The notes beneath the pieces are model-generated. The model worked only from the letters and a program-made list of their open reading frames with translations. It had not been told where the DNA came from and did not search any database. From the NCBI RefSeq assembly GCF_000002425.4, contig NC_037265.1, forward strand, positions 3,045,503 to 3,109,502: a DNA stretch of 64,000 bases. Direction: 5' to 3'. Within the stretch, counting starts at the first letter, position 1; each line of letters opens with the position of its first letter. This document shows, one piece after another, positions 12,060 to 24,038 of the stretch. The position numbers and the translations under genes are program-made. Source of the stretch: Physcomitrium patens. Lineage: Eukaryota > Streptophyta > Bryopsida > Funariales > Funariaceae.

Positions 12060-12733
12060 AAGGAAGTTTAGTTAACTATGTATTTTGATCTTCTTATTTG
12101 TGATATTAAAGAAAATCCTTCAAAGTCTTATGGTACTTTCAAGTTTGAATTCAAGAATAATCTATTATATTTTGAGATATACTTATATGTTCCAAAAGTT
12201 GAAGCTCAATTACGTGTTCTTGAAGCTTGTCATGACTTTCTAGCAACATGATATTTTGGACACAGTAAGACTTTAGAACTAATATTGAAGGATTTTGGTG
12301 GCTCCAAATGTAGAAGGCAATTAAAAATTTTATACAATCCTATGGTATTTTTTCAAGATTAAAAACTCCTCGTCATTGACCTTATGGATTTTTTTAGCCA
12401 TTATCCATTCTAAAACAACTATGGTCTTTTGTTTCTATGAATTTTATCATGAATCTTCCTGTCTCAAGTACTTATGATTCTATATTTGTAATAATAGATT
12501 ATTTTGTGAAGATGGCATATTTTGTACTATATACAAAATCTGTTATAAGTGAAGAAACAACTAAGCTTTTCCTTGACAACATCTATTGCTATCATAGATT
12601 ATCTAAAGATATTATTTCAAATAAAAGAACTTAATTTGTATCAAGATTTTAGAAAATAATTTTGAAGATTCTAAAGATAGATATAAAACCATCTTTGGCT
12701 TTCCATCTTCAAACTGATGCACAAACAAAGTAT
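12060..12733 (+). pseudogene. G2 integrase remnant, 5' part
   Basis: The translation follows G3 integrase from the FDLLICDI linker through the zinc region to the core. The frame 12437-12634 retains the core from MNFIMNLPVSSTYDS to SKDIISNKRT. The second catalytic Asp (SDRE in G3) has become Asn (SNKR). Copy B of repeat X interrupts the integrase exactly at the third catalytic segment (GQTEHINQ in G3). The integrase resumes at 14387. Confidence 0.8.
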
Positions 12734-14386
12734 TGTCATATTATGTGGCGTTTGGCTTGAGAATGCATCATACACTTGGCTGTAGAAGAAAAAAAGAAAA
12801 TTGCAATGATAAGTCCTAACAACTCTAATAGATTTTTAAATAAATTATAATTAATGATTAGTAAATATAATCAAACATCAATCAAATTCAATCAAAATTT
12901 CAAAGAAATTATATAAGAAATATAATATATTTTTAAAGAACCTTTAAAGAAATCATAAAGAAATAATATAGAATTTAAAAATATACTAAAATAAAAATCT
13001 TAATAAAATATTAAAATAGAAATTTTAATTAAATCCTAATCAAATCCTAGTCGAATCTTCACAAATCCTAAATAAATCTTAATCAAATCCTAATCAAATC
13101 CTAAGAAAATCCTAACTAAATCCTAAACAAATCCTAAACAAATCCTAAATAAATCCTAAATAATTCCTAAACAAATTCCTAAATAAATCCTAACCAAATC
13201 TTAATAAAATCTTAAATAAATCTTTATCAAATCCTAAACAAATCCTAACCAAATTCTAAAAAAAATCCTAAAAAAACCCTAAAAAAATCCTATACAAATT
13301 CTTACCAAATCCTAAACATATCCTAATCAAACTCTAAATAATCCTAAGTAATTCCTATATCAGATTTAAACCTCAATAACTAATGAATGAACTATTGATT
13401 TTAACTCAAAATTTCGATACCTCTTAATAAGTAAGTTGAGAACAAGTGCAAAAATTTTGAAGAAGATTGAACTCACCAAAAAGAAGATCAATCCTAATAT
13501 TTGCTTGGATATTGGCTAACCTTCTTCTTCAATCTAAATGTTAAATTTCCAGCATCAATATCTCTTTATGGAACTATTTGATTGATCTCAAATTTCTCAT
13601 ATACATAGGAAAAATAAGTTTACTACCTATACATATAATTTTCACTCCAATCCAACTGATATATTGTAAAAAATCTTAGAAACCTTCATTGGACCTAAAA
13701 CTCTACTTCTTGAGATCCTAACCCACTTAAACCTCAACAATCCTTGATCCAATCCTTTAATTAAGCTCAAACTCTCAGTATATATTGAACACATATAAAC
13801 CTACAAACCTTCAAAATTTTCATCCATAGATCTATTGCCAAATGTACAAAATTCTCCAAAAAATTATCACCCACTTTATTTCACAAATCTAGAGTCATCC
13901 AAAACAAATCCCAACTTTGTAAAGCTCTTACAAAGTCAATATACACTCAAATCACCCAAAACCAATGCTCATCAAAATTCTATTAAGTCTACTTTCTAAC
14001 CTTGTTCTTTGATCTACCTAAGAACCTAAGAATCATCGTCAAATGTGGATTTTGTGCCTTAGGATCTGATTTCAACCTTGGTTCATAACTGGCCCTTTCT
14101 GGATATCAATATCTAATTTTTCTAAATAATTTTTATTAGAATTTACTCTTAACTTTCTTCTAAAGATGTCTATATTATTTATTTTTCTAATTTACTTTGT
14201 TTTGTCTTATTTATGATCCTAAAAAGTAAGTAAAAATCACTTTTCTAAAAAAACAACATTACTACTAAAAGTTTTAGTACCTTCTCATCTTTTATCCATA
14301 TTTTTTAACTTAAACTTTTAACTTGGCTCTTCTATAATAAGATCCATATTACCATCTTTCACCATATAGTCATGTTACAATACGAT
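12734..14386 (+). repeat. Unclassified repeat family X, copy B, inserted in G2 integrase
   Basis: The two integrase flanks join cleanly if 12734-14386 is removed, and AGTAT is present on both sides (12729-12733 and 14387-14391) as a 5 bp target-site duplication. The start (TGTCATATTATGTGG, then AATGCATC, then CTTGGCTGTAGAAG) aligns with copy A' and with the reverse complement of copy C. The end (ATAGTCATGTTACAATACGAT) aligns with the ends of A and A'. It is 1653 bp with no coding frame. The interior has an 11 bp minisatellite. Confidence 0.8.
13015..13355 (+). repeat. 11 bp minisatellite in copy B
   Basis: A long degenerate tandem array of TCCTAAACAAA-type units (variants TCCTAATCAAA, TCCTAAATAAA). 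The reverse-complement array occurs in copy C at about 18390-18650, so it is an inherent part of the family. It is not a CRISPR array, because units are contiguous and without unique spacers. Confidence 0.85.
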
Positions 14387-14509
14387 AGTATATAAATTAA
14401 ATTTTGGAGTAATGTTTGAGGTGTATTATCAATTATCAACAAGATGATTAGATAACTATTTTGCCATTGGCAAAATTTGCTTATAATAAAATAATATATT
14501 TTTTATGTA

Positions 14510-14549
<40 letters not shown>

Positions 14550-14900
14550 TATGATTATCATCTATAATTTAATGCTTTTGATTTTTTAAAAGTTACTAAT
14601 TCTACAAAAAAAGATTTAGTAAATCATTTATTTGAGCTACATACAACAATGAAGGTGTGACTAAAAGATGCTCAAGAACAACAAAAAAATAATGGAGATG
14701 CTTATTTCAAGCAAAAACCTCATTTCTATATTGGTGAAAAGATATGGTTACATTGTCATAATATTAAAACTATTTGTCCTTGTAACAAGTTGGATTATTA
14801 TAGACTTGGACCATTTTTTATTTATAAACAAATCAATCCAATTGCTTATTGATTACATCATTATGAATCTATGAAAATTCATCCTATATTTCATATGTCA
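14387..14900 (+). pseudogene. G2 integrase remnant, 3' part
   Basis: After insert B the reading resumes with the counterpart of the G3 HINQVLQQYLRYTINYQQDD segment and then the LPLAKFAYN region (about 14455-14485). Next come the GPY-type region around 14700-14870 (WLHCHNIKTICPCNKLDYYR, then LGPFFI). An (AT)n run at about 14515-14545 has expanded inside it. Confidence 0.7.
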
Positions 14901-14964
14901 CTTTTAGAATCATACAAAATAGTGAATACTTCAAAAAGAAGATAAATATTACTACTTTCTATAA

Positions 14965-15165
14965 AAATGGATAATAATCAAGAAGTCCAAATAGAAGAAG
15001 TTTTAGACTTGAGGTGGCACTGACTTAGATTGGAATATTTTATTCATTGGCATGGATAAGATATTAGCAAGTGCACATTGAAGCTAGCAAAAAATCTTAC
15101 AAATGTAGCAAAAAAGGTTAAAAAAATTTATCAACATTCATTAAAATTAAGATGAAGGATAGCAA
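14965..15165 (+). pseudogene. G2 chromodomain remnant
   Basis: The reading MDNNQEVQIEEVLD, then RLEYFIHWHG, then DISKCTLKLAKNL matches the G3 chromodomain at 21924-22115. Stops interrupt it, and the second cage tryptophan (CTWEP in G3) is lost (CTLKL). Confidence 0.7.
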
Positions 15166-15199
15166 ACCTTTACTATAAAAGAAACACAATTTAAGAAAG

Positions 15200-15730
15200 A
15201 TTCTATTCTATCTTCTATCCTTTCTTATAGTTTCTATATAATTATAGTGTTAAAAAAAATAAAGAATCAACAACTAGCAGATTCAACTTAAGAACCATCA
15301 TTTATTGACTTATTAGATAAGATATTGTATTTATTACAACCTTTAAGATAATGTAATAGAGATGAAGACCTTCAAAAGTAACATGTTCTTCTTTGAATAG
15401 ATGGAAAGATATAACATATTTGGTACCACGACTTGAGAAGAGAGACTTGATATTTTGTAATTTTATTGGAGATAGGAACAACTCCTGATGATGTTATAAA
15501 TATTTTTTTTGAAAGAAGTTATAAAGGACTCAACAATGATCAAATAAAAGGGTGGTCTTTATGCCCTAGAATAGAATATTATCAATGGTTGAAAGGACCT
15601 ATCAACTACCTTCAAAAAGAACAAAAATTAGAGTACATGGCAATTAAAATTTGCTGCATTTTAGACTTCATTGACATATAAAAACCGCTCTTCATGGAAC
15701 TTGTGTCTAGAAAGAGAGCTAATATTATGG
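15200..15730 (+). other. G2 3' UTR and polypurine region
   Basis: It matches the 3' UTR of G1 (5190-5694) and of G3. The last bases before the LTR (AGAAAGAGAGCTAATATTAT) are purine-rich, as expected for a degraded polypurine tract. The open frames here are chance frames. Confidence 0.65.
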
Positions 15731-15741
15731 TGTCATGATAT
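15731..15741 (+). repeat. G2 3' LTR, first fragment
   Basis: TGTCATGATAT is the LTR start. Its last five bases GATAT (15737-15741) pair with GACAT at 17083-17087 as the target-site duplication of insert A' (one C-to-T difference). Confidence 0.7.
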
Positions 15742-17082
15742 GTGTTGTCTTATTTGGAAATGCTCTATGCATCTGATTGTGGAAGGTGAAGTTGTATTTT
15801 ACAAATATCCAAAAAATCCTAATAGATTTCATTCATATAAGAATAATGTAATTCAAATTTTAATTCAAAAGTACTTAAATTCAATACAAAATACTCAAAA
15901 ATACTCTTTTTAATAACCTTAATATATACAAATCTTAATTGTCTTATTACTTTTATAAATAAGATAATTTTGATTTTTCTTTGGAAGTATTAATCTAAGT
16001 CAATGAATTTTAGAAAATTATAAATCTTAATTTAACTAATTTTTACTTGGTACAAAATAATGCCACTATAAGCCTTCAATATATTCAAAAAAAAATTCAA
16101 CTCAATCCAACTTATAGATTATAAAAAATAAAAAAATAAAAAAATCCAAAAATTGTAATGATGTCACTTGATTGCAAATTTGAAAACTAATGTAGATGTT
16201 CTAGTAAAACTTTTTCCTTCTTCAATTGTTAATTTCAATTCAAAATTGGTATATAACTTGATCTTAAAGTTTTCTACTACCATGCCAAATTTCACATGAT
16301 CTGATTGATAGATCTTCAAATATCATAGAAATCCTATCCAACCTCAAATTGCCAATTTATAATACCCTCTTATATCAAAACCCAGATATCTCTCAATTGC
16401 ACTATTAGAATATCATAAAATTTTACATACACTTAGCACATCTAATTAACCAAGTATTTTTAAATTTTTAACTATAGATGTGATATCAATTGCATGAACA
16501 AGCTTAGAGTGATAGCCATAATTATATTGTATAAATTCCAAATTACTAATACAAATCTTACCTTTGAACAATCATTGCAAAATCATTCTAAATCCTTTAA
16601 AAATAAACCTTATACCTCTGAAATCAATTTAAAGCTAGTTCATCAATTCTAATTTTCAATCTTCAAATCCCCCTATTTTATCCTAGGTGATCATTTTAGT
16701 AGTTAGAGGTCTGATTTTGATGTTATTCCACAAACGATTAATTCTTAAGTATCAATTTAACTTATTCTATGGATTTTTTAGCCCAATTCTATCTTCAACT
16801 TAACTCTAATATCAACTATGCTAATTATTTGCCTCTTTTAATCTAATTTTATTAATTTATAGTCTTTTTAAGGTATAAAAGAATTTCTACAATCTAAAAG
16901 GTAAGACTACTAACCAACTTTTAATCTATTGGCTACTAAGACAAGAAAATAAAATAAGAGGCTTTTATAAAAGCCATGTTTAAATATCTTGAATTATTAT
17001 TGAATCAAGATGATTAGATATTAATTAGAAATTTATTTTTTATTATATTTTCACCATATAGTCATATTACAATACAATAATC
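15742..17082 (+). repeat. Unclassified repeat family X, copy A', inserted in the G2 3' LTR
   Basis: It is collinear with copy A (6290-7592). It splits the LTR after 11 bases, and the LTR resumes at 17083 with GACATATATTTACTATAATT. The insert starts GTGTTGTCTTATTTGG and ends TACAATACAATAATC. It is 1341 bp, without the long 11 bp minisatellite of B and C, and noncoding. Confidence 0.75.
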
Positions 17083-17347
17083 GACATATATTTACTATAA
17101 TTATTATATAGGTAATATGAATAGATAGAATTATGTAAAGGTAGATTAATTTCATAATATCTTTTAAAAAAGCTTCTCAAAAGTTTTATGGATACTACTT
17201 TGACTATACATGTGTTTATAATTAATTGATAGGTTAGAAATTTTTTCAACAAATTAACCACGTACCACTTATATTGGTAGCTTCGAGAACAAGCTAATTA
17301 TTTGGCGCCTATATAGAAAACTTGCCTTATAAGTTAAAACATGTTGT
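17083..17347 (+). repeat. G2 3' LTR, middle fragment
   Basis: It aligns with 5' LTR positions about 8680-8950, including TAGGTAATAT.AATAG and the segment around AAGCTTCTCAAAAG. It ends at GTTGT, where insert C begins. Confidence 0.8.
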
Positions 17348-18987
17348 CATGATGTAACACGACTAATAGGTGAAAAAAATGAAGAATCTATTATATTATA
17401 GAAGATATTACTTCAAATATTATAGCAAATTATCTTAGAAAAAAGACAATAGTTCAAAAGAAAGTAGAACTAAAGATTTAAATACTATCTTTTTACAAAT
17501 TATACTTCTATTTACTTTGTAAGGCCATAAATAAAGCAAAATAAGATATATTAGAAAAATGAAGAAAATAAACATATATAGGAAGAAATTAGGTATTTTT
17601 TTAAAAAAAAATTAACTCAAAAGAGCAAAATTTGATACCTAGAAAGGACCAATTATCAACTTGGATCAAAATCAGACCCTAAGGCACAAAACTGGGCACA
17701 GACAGCAATTCAAAGGTTCTTTGGTAAATTAAAGAGTAGAATTTGAGAGCAAACTTAATAACATTTTTTTAAGCATTGATTTTGAGGGAATTGAATGTGT
17801 AATGAGTTTGCAAAAGCTTTGCAAAGTCATAGTTGTTTTGGGTAACTCTAGAATTTGTGGAATAAAAAAGATATTACTTTTTAGAGAATTTTGTAAGTTT
17901 AATAGTAGATCTACAATTCATATTTTGAGGACTTATGCAAATAGTTGTTTAAAGTATATATTGTAAGTTTGAGCTTGATCAAACATTCGAATTGAAGGCT
18001 TTTGAATTTCAAGTAGGTTAAGATCTTATAAATTGGACTTTGAAAGGTAATTAGGATTTCTAAGATCTTCAAAAATTTACTAATTGAATTGAGATAAAAT
18101 TTTAGTTTAAGAATAATAGACTTGATTTTCTATAAAAATGTGTAATTTGAGAACAATTGAATGGTTTGATAAGGAGATATTGGCACTGAAAGTTCAACAT
18201 TTAGATTGGAGTATGAGGCTAGCCAATACCTGAGTAAATTTTAGGATTTTTCTTCTATTTGGTATATACGATTATCTTCAAATTTTGTGTGCTAATTTCC
18301 AACTCAATTTTTGAAAGATATATAAATTTATAAGAAAGATCAATGGTTCAATTGATAGATATTGAGGTTTTAAACTGCTCTAAGATTAGATTGAAGAATG
18401 TTAGGATTTGGATTAGGATTTGATTTAGGATTTAGGATTTTTTCAAGATTTGGTTTAAGATTTAGGATTTGTCTAGGGTTTGATTTAGGATTTGGTTTAG
18501 AATCTACGATTTGATCTAAAGTTTGGTTTAGGTTTTAGGTTTGTCTAGGATTTGATTTAAGATTTGATTTAGGATTTGGTTTAGAATCTAGAATTTGATC
18601 TAGGATTTGATTTAGGCTTTAGAATTTGTTTAGAGTTTAATTGAAGTCTATTAGAATTTGAACTAGGTTTAAAATAGAACTTGATTGAGATTTATTTAAG
18701 ATATATTTGTGATTATTCTAATATTTTTTAGGACTTCTTAAGAATTCTTTTAAGGTTTATTGTAGATTTTTTTTTAATTCCTTTAAGATTTCTTATTATT
18801 TCTTTTGTAATTTCTTTAAGATTTCTTTTGAATTTGATTAAATCTTATTTAGAATTCTTAACATTTAATTAGAGTTTATTTAATATTCTATTAGAATTAA
18901 AATTTTATTGTTACAATTTCTATTCTACCTTCTATAGCCAAGTGCCTAGTGCACTCTCGAGTAAGTCTTCACATAATACAATAATGA
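17348..18987 (-). repeat. Unclassified repeat family X, copy C, inverted, inserted in the G2 3' LTR
   Basis: Read on the minus strand it matches copy B along its length: TATTATGTG, then GCACTTGGCTATAGAAGG near the start, the 11 bp minisatellite in the middle, and GTCGTGTTACATCATG at the end. Flanks GTTGT (17343-17347) and ATTGT (18988-18992) form a 5 bp duplication with one transition. It is 1640 bp and noncoding. Confidence 0.78.
18385..18660 (-). repeat. 11 bp minisatellite in copy C
   Basis: On the plus strand this is a degenerate run of TTTGATTTAGGA and TTTGGTTTAGGA units, the complement of the TCCTAAACAAA array of copy B. Confidence 0.8.
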
Positions 18988-19265
18988 ATTGTGCAAAGTC
19001 AACACTTTTTAGAGGTCCTAAAGAATATCACCATGTAGTTTTTAGGTAGATAATATATATAGAGGCAAGCTTGAAGCCTTCTTCACTCTTGTAAATTTTT
19101 TTCTTGCTTCTAATCTAGTTTGAAGAAGTCTCTAATTTTCTTATCTTTTAGTAATAGCCATTCCAGTTTCCTTTTAACATACATACTTTCTTATTTTTAT
19201 TTTCTTATACTTCTTTGAGAAAGTCTTATTTTTATATTTCTTCCATCAAGTTCTTATCCTTGACA
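18988..19265 (+). repeat. G2 3' LTR, last fragment
   Basis: It continues the LTR from GCAAAGTCAACACTTTTTAG through AATAGCCATTCCAGTTT to the end CTTATCCTTGACA. It matches the end of the G1 and G3 LTRs. Confidence 0.85.
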
Positions 19266-20518
19266 TGAATTCATCATTGTGTCATTTTAAAGGAGTGTCA
19301 GCAAATTCCATTTACCAAGATGGATGGCAAAATAAGATAGAACTAATAAGAACAAAAAAACAAGTATTTAGTTGTTTCAAGTATTTGGTCCAAAAAAACA
19401 AGTCAATGAGAATCTTAAAAACTTAAGTAGATATTTTCTTGAATGTGATTTTATCAATATGCTTCTAATAGAGAGCTAGATTCATTACTAATATGTACAT
19501 ATATATGTATATAAATATATTTATTTATTAATTCATTTATTATTCTTTTTATCTAAAGTATGTGATAGTAGCAAACTGATTCTTTTATTTTAGATTTTGG
19601 TTCTTATTTTGTTGTAGAAAGTGGACATTTTGAAGGCATCGTTGAAAATTCTAAAACTTAATTTAGTAATAAAATTGTAAGACATTGGTTCTTATGCCTT
19701 CTATCTTTCTCTTTCTCCTTGACTTTCTTTCTCACTTGTTATGAAAAGTTGTATTATTTATCTACTCTTCCATTTTGGATAACAATAGAGTTGAGTACTA
19801 GTATTTAGACTTTAGTTGTGAGGGATGTTTGTGCAACAAAGGATGAATTGGAGTAACAATATAAATGAAGACTTTTCATTCTTTAATCCAAAGATATATA
19901 TATAGAATCATTCATCTAATTATATATGTCAATATTAATTTAATCATATAAATTATTATGATAAAAAAAATGGTATTCCTTGAATCTCTTGAACTATCAA
20001 TAAAAATTTATAATAAATTTTTTAAAATTTTACTTTGTTCTAATGGTTATAATAGTATAAATTTTATTTAATTTTTCTTTAGAATTATATGACTTAAATT
20101 TCTAAATTTAAATACTTTGAAGTAAAAAAAATATTTTATAAATTATTGAATAGTGTAATTTGATAAGAATCTAACTGAAACAATTGAAATAATTTTTGAT
20201 ATGTTTTTATCTATTTTTAATATAAGACAGCATCATATATTCAATATTACTATCATCTCTTCACACATTTTACTTTATAGTTGAAAAAATTGGCATCATT
20301 ATCTTCTTTATTATTGGATCACTCTATTCTTGGTGAATTTAGTGATAAAATGAGAGGAATAGAAACCAACTTTAGAAGTTATTAGAAGTTATATAATTGG
20401 TTTTTAAAGTGGTGCCAAACAACAGAAGAAAATGAACAAATACATAGATGGATGAATGAATAAATAGATATATTGCTCTTTAAATCAATGAAAAAATATA
20501 CAAATAAATACCTCTAAG

Positions 20519-20571
<53 letters not shown>

Positions 20572-20813
20572 TTTACACATAAACATATATACTTATGAAA
20601 CATGTTTACGTTACAATTAAAATCAAAATATATTTTTTTTATTAATAATATTTTCATTTGTATTACATTTTTAAAAAAACATGCATATTTACATATTTTA
20701 ATGTTATAACTATATGGTTGTAAAAACTTCAATATATTTTTTATAGTAATATTATTTAAAAAAAAAAAATTAAGTTAAAATATTATAAAAAAATAAAAAA
20801 TTTATTGACCAAT
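19266..20813. other. AT-rich spacer between G2 and G3
   Basis: No gene or recognisable element coding sequence is visible. The stretch holds an (AT)24 run at 20521-20568 and several short A or T tracts. Confidence 0.6.
20521..20568. repeat. (AT)24 microsatellite
   Basis: A pure AT dinucleotide run. A minus-strand frame across it merely encodes Ile/Tyr repeats and is not a gene. Confidence 0.95.
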
Positions 20814-21364
20814 TGTCAAGGACAAGAACTCGATAAAAAGGTAATTCAGACCAGTGAGCCTTCACTCAAAGAAAGGTAACAAAATATAAATAAACAAGTA
20901 TGTATATTGAAAGAGAAACTGGAATGGCTATTGCCAAAAGACAAAGAAACTAGAGACCCTTGAAACTAGACTCGAAGCAAGAAAGGAGTTGACAAGAGTG
21001 AAGAAGGCTTCATTCTTATCTCTATATATACTATCTAACTATGGGCTATGTGGCAACTTTCTATAGGACCTCCAATATGTGTTGATTTTGTAGGACACAT
21101 GCCTTGACTTACAAGGCAAGTTTTTCTATGTATGGGCCACATAGTTAGCTTGGTCTTCAAGCTAACAACATGTGTGGCACATGGCCAACTTGTTGACCAC
21201 GTTTCTAATCCAAAAGGTCAATTAAAGACACCTATGAAGTCAAAGCAGCATCTATGAAGCTTCTAGAAAGCTTCAATATTAAATACTATAGAATTAACTT
21301 ACTTTTACCTACTTTTACTTACTTCTACATATTTGTATATGTAATTATGAGTATGTCCGTGACA
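20814..21364 (-). repeat. G3 3' LTR
   Basis: Plus-strand text runs TGTCAAGGACAAGAACTCG to TATGTCCGTGACA. It is the same length as the 5' LTR. Most differences seen between the two in their outer ~180 bases are transitions. A TATATATA segment at about 21021-21029 may be the TATA box of the LTR promoter. Confidence 0.95.
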
Positions 21365-21380
21365 TTACCCCCCCCTTCTA
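21365..21380 (-). other. G3 polypurine tract
   Basis: On the minus strand TAGAAGGGGGGGGTAA lies immediately before the LTR start TGTCACGG. A G-run directly 5' of the 3' LTR is the expected plus-strand primer for reverse transcription. Confidence 0.85.
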
Positions 21381-21923
21381 GGGATAAGTTCTACGAGGAG
21401 CGATCATCATATGTTGAGAAAATCTATGATGCGATGAATTGTATTCGCCACATACTCTGATCTTTGTTCTCTTTCAAGATGATTGATAGCGCCTTTCAAC
21501 CTTCGATAGTATCCCATACAAGGGAAGGAAGATCACTTAATTATTTGATCATTGTTGAGGCCTTCATAACTTCTTTCGAATAGAACATTTGAATCACTAT
21601 CAGAAATTGTTCCTACCTCTAATAAAATCACCAAACATCAAGAGTCCCTTCCCAAGTCGTGATACCAAACGCATTGTATCTTGTCATCTATTCAAAGAAG
21701 AACATGTCGTTCTTGAAGATCTTCATCTTGATTGCGTCGTCTTAAAGGTTATGACAATCATAATGTCTTGTCTGGTAGGTCAGCAAATGAAGGCTCTTGA
21801 ATCAAATCCACTGGTTATTGGTTCTCCATCTCTTGAGCATCACAACTACAAAGAAGCTACAAACAAGGATTGAAAGTAGAATGTTATCTTGCCTAGATGT
21901 TGATTCTTTTATAAAGAAGGTTT
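21381..21923 (-). other. G3 3' untranslated region
   Basis: It lies between the chromodomain stop and the polypurine tract, and similar sequence occupies the same place in G1 and G2. Open frames on both strands here do not resemble any protein and are not called. Confidence 0.7.
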
Positions 21924-22115
21924 TCATCTTGATTTTGATGGATGTCGTCGATGAAAAGCCTCCACCACCTTTGCTACATTTGCAAGATTCTTTATTGGCT
22001 CCCACGTGCATTCACTAATATCATATCCGTGCCAATGGATAAGATATTCTAATTTATTTTGGTGCCTCCTTGAATCTAAGACTTCTTCTACTTCAAACTC
22101 TTCATTATTTTCCAC
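21924..22115 (-). pseudogene. G3 integrase C-terminal chromodomain
   Basis: The frame carries FEVEEVLDSR, then KLEYLIHWHGYD, then CTWEPIKNL. This is the classic chromodomain core, with aromatic cage positions filled by Phe (FEVEE), Trp (IHWHG) and Trp (CTWEP). In chromoviruses this domain reads histone marks and directs integration to heterochromatin, which fits the clustering of three copies in 27 kb. It is followed by a short basic tail. The open frame is separated from the integrase core by stops, so it is called a pseudogene fragment of the polyprotein. Confidence 0.9.
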
Positions 22116-22211
22116 TTCTATAGGAGGAGGTGAAGCTTGTCATCTTCTTGGTAAGTCAATTATCTTGTATGGTTCAAGAGGAGACATGTGGAATACTAGA
22201 TGGATTTTCAT

Positions 22212-23339
22212 TCACTCCGGTAGATGTAAACAATATGCAACTCGATTGATTTGTGGAGAAATAGAAAATGGTCCTACCCTTTGATAGTCCAACTTGTCAC
22301 AAGGAGGAGTGGTCTTGATATTGCGATGAAGTAGCCATACCTTATCATCCAAGAGGAATGGTGGTTGTTCCTTTCGATAGACATCCGCATTGATCTTTTG
22401 TTGTTCTTGAGCCTCTTTTAATTGCGCCTTCATCGTTGCATGTAGCTCTGACAAATGAATCGCCAAATCTTTTGCAGCAGGATTATCAACTTTTGAAAAG
22501 TCAAAAGTATCAAAAGTATCAAGTCATGGATGATAATCATAATTAGCAAAGAAAGGTGTTTGTTTTGTAGAAGAATGTACTGTATTATTGTAAGCAAACT
22601 CTGCCAATGGCAAAAGAGTTGTCCAATCATCTTGTTGGTAATTGATGGTATATCTTAAATATTGCTGCAAAACTTGATTAATATGCTCCGTTTGTCCATC
22701 AATTTGAGGATGGAATGTCGAAGATAGTTTTATATCATTTTTTAGAATCTTGAAAAGAGTTTGCCAAAATCTTGATACAAACTGAGTTTCTCTATCTGAT
22801 ATAATATCCTTCAATAATCCATGATAGCGATAGATATTGTCAAGAAAGAGCTTAGTTGTTTCTTCACTTGTGATAGATTTTGTACATGGTACAAAATATG
22901 CCATCTTAGTAAAATGATCTACTATCATGAATATAGAGTCATAAAAACCTGAGATTAGAAGATCCGTGATGAAGTCCATAGAAACAGAAGACCATGGTTG
23001 TTCTGGAATGGATAATGGCTGAAGAAGTCCAAAAGGTCGATGATGAGGAGTTTTTGATCTTGAGCAAACATCACATGATTGTACAAAATCTTTGACTACC
23101 TTCCACATTTGAGTCCACCAAAAATCCCTAGATATCAGCTCCAAAGTCTTATTGTATCTAAAATGTCCTGGTGTTGGGAAGTCGTGACGAGCTTGAAAAA
23201 TACGTAAACGTGCTTCTCCTTCTGGAACATATAGGCATCCTTCAAAATAGAGTAGGTTATTTTTGAACTCGAATTTAGAGGGATCATGAGATTTAGAAGA
23301 ATTATTCTTGATATCATGAATAAGAGGGTCTAAAGACAT
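22212..23339 (-). pseudogene. G3 integrase
   Basis: The frame 22524-23339 (271 codons) starts in the linker and has the H-x-H region RHDFPTPGHF, the zinc cysteines CDVC, and the core. Catalytic residues are visible: Asp in SMDFITD, Asp in ISDRET, Glu in DGQTEHINQ. It continues with LPLAEFAYN. A shift leads into 22212-22466, which carries the DKVWLLHRNI and VGPFSI segments, the GPY/F module before the chromodomain. The core is intact, but the frame break between the parts would prevent a full product. Confidence 0.9.
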
Positions 23340-23678
23340 ACTTAACTAGACTTGTTTTATAAAAATTAAATCAATAGTCAATGTTGATTTTATTGCTCAA
23401 AGATGAAATTACTCCAACTTCAAGAGAACCATTCTTTGTTGCTCAAAAGCTACATCTCTTTCTTTTGGTGCAAGATAAGAATGTCTAGACAAGGCATCAG
23501 ATAAACCTTGTTGTTTTCCTGGCTGATAAGTGATGATGAACTCGAATCTTCATAAAGACATGCTTCAACAACCTTGACGACGATTTAATATGTATGTTGA
23601 CATGAAATACTTGAGGTTCTTGTGATCTGTATACGTAGTGACTGGACTAGAAGCACCTACTAGATAATGATGCCATTC

Positions 23679-23963
23679 TTAAAAAGAATCCATAATTACA
23701 AGAAGTTCTTTATCATAGATCTCATAATTGATTTTTTCTCCTGAGAATTTTCTTGAATGAAAGGCTACTGGATGAAGTTTGTCATCTGTTCTCATTTGTG
23801 ATAAAATTGTACCTAGAGCAAAGTCTGTTGCATCTGTTTCCATAAAGAACGTATTGAAAAAATCAACACGATACAAGATTGGTGTAGAAACAAATGCTAT
23901 CTTCAAAGATTCAAAACCAACTTCCGCTTCTTGATTCCATAGGAGTTTGTCTTTACAAGTCAA
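23679..23963 (-). pseudogene. G3 RNase H
   Basis: The frame reads KLLWNQEAEVGFESLKIAF, then ETDATDFALGTILSQ, then VAFHSRKFSGEKINYEIYDK. This is the Ty3/gypsy RNase H core, with the first Asp in ETDAT and a conserved Glu in NYEIYDKELL. Stops near 23679 and 23964 separate it from neighbours. Downstream text to about 23400 continues in broken frames as the RNase H-integrase connection. Confidence 0.85.
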
Positions 23964-24038
23964 ACGTGTAAGTGGAGCTGTAACTCAAGAGAAGTCTTTC
24001 ATAAAGATCCAATAGTAGTTGGCAAATCTCAAAAAGTA

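Larger units (their letters stand above)
8675..19265 (+). mobile_element. G2: Ty3/gypsy chromovirus with three nested insertions
   Basis: The 5' LTR (8675-9218) and 3' LTR (15731-19265, interrupted) share a TAGGTAATAT(A/G)AATAG segment that is absent from G3, so they are a pair. Flanks are TGGAT (8670-8674) and TGAAT (19266-19270), a 5 bp target-site duplication differing by one transition. Removing inserts B (12734-14386), A' (15742-17082) and C (17348-18987) leaves about 5.96 kb, close to the 6.39 kb of G3. Internal order is gag, protease, RT, RNase H, integrase, chromodomain, 3' UTR. All frames are broken, and the element is strongly AT-shifted relative to G3. It must predate the three inserts. 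Confidence 0.9.

Noticed and set aside
13015..13355. Possible CRISPR-like array
   Set aside because: Units of about 11 bp are contiguous and degenerate with no unique spacers. It is a minisatellite inside a eukaryotic repeat.
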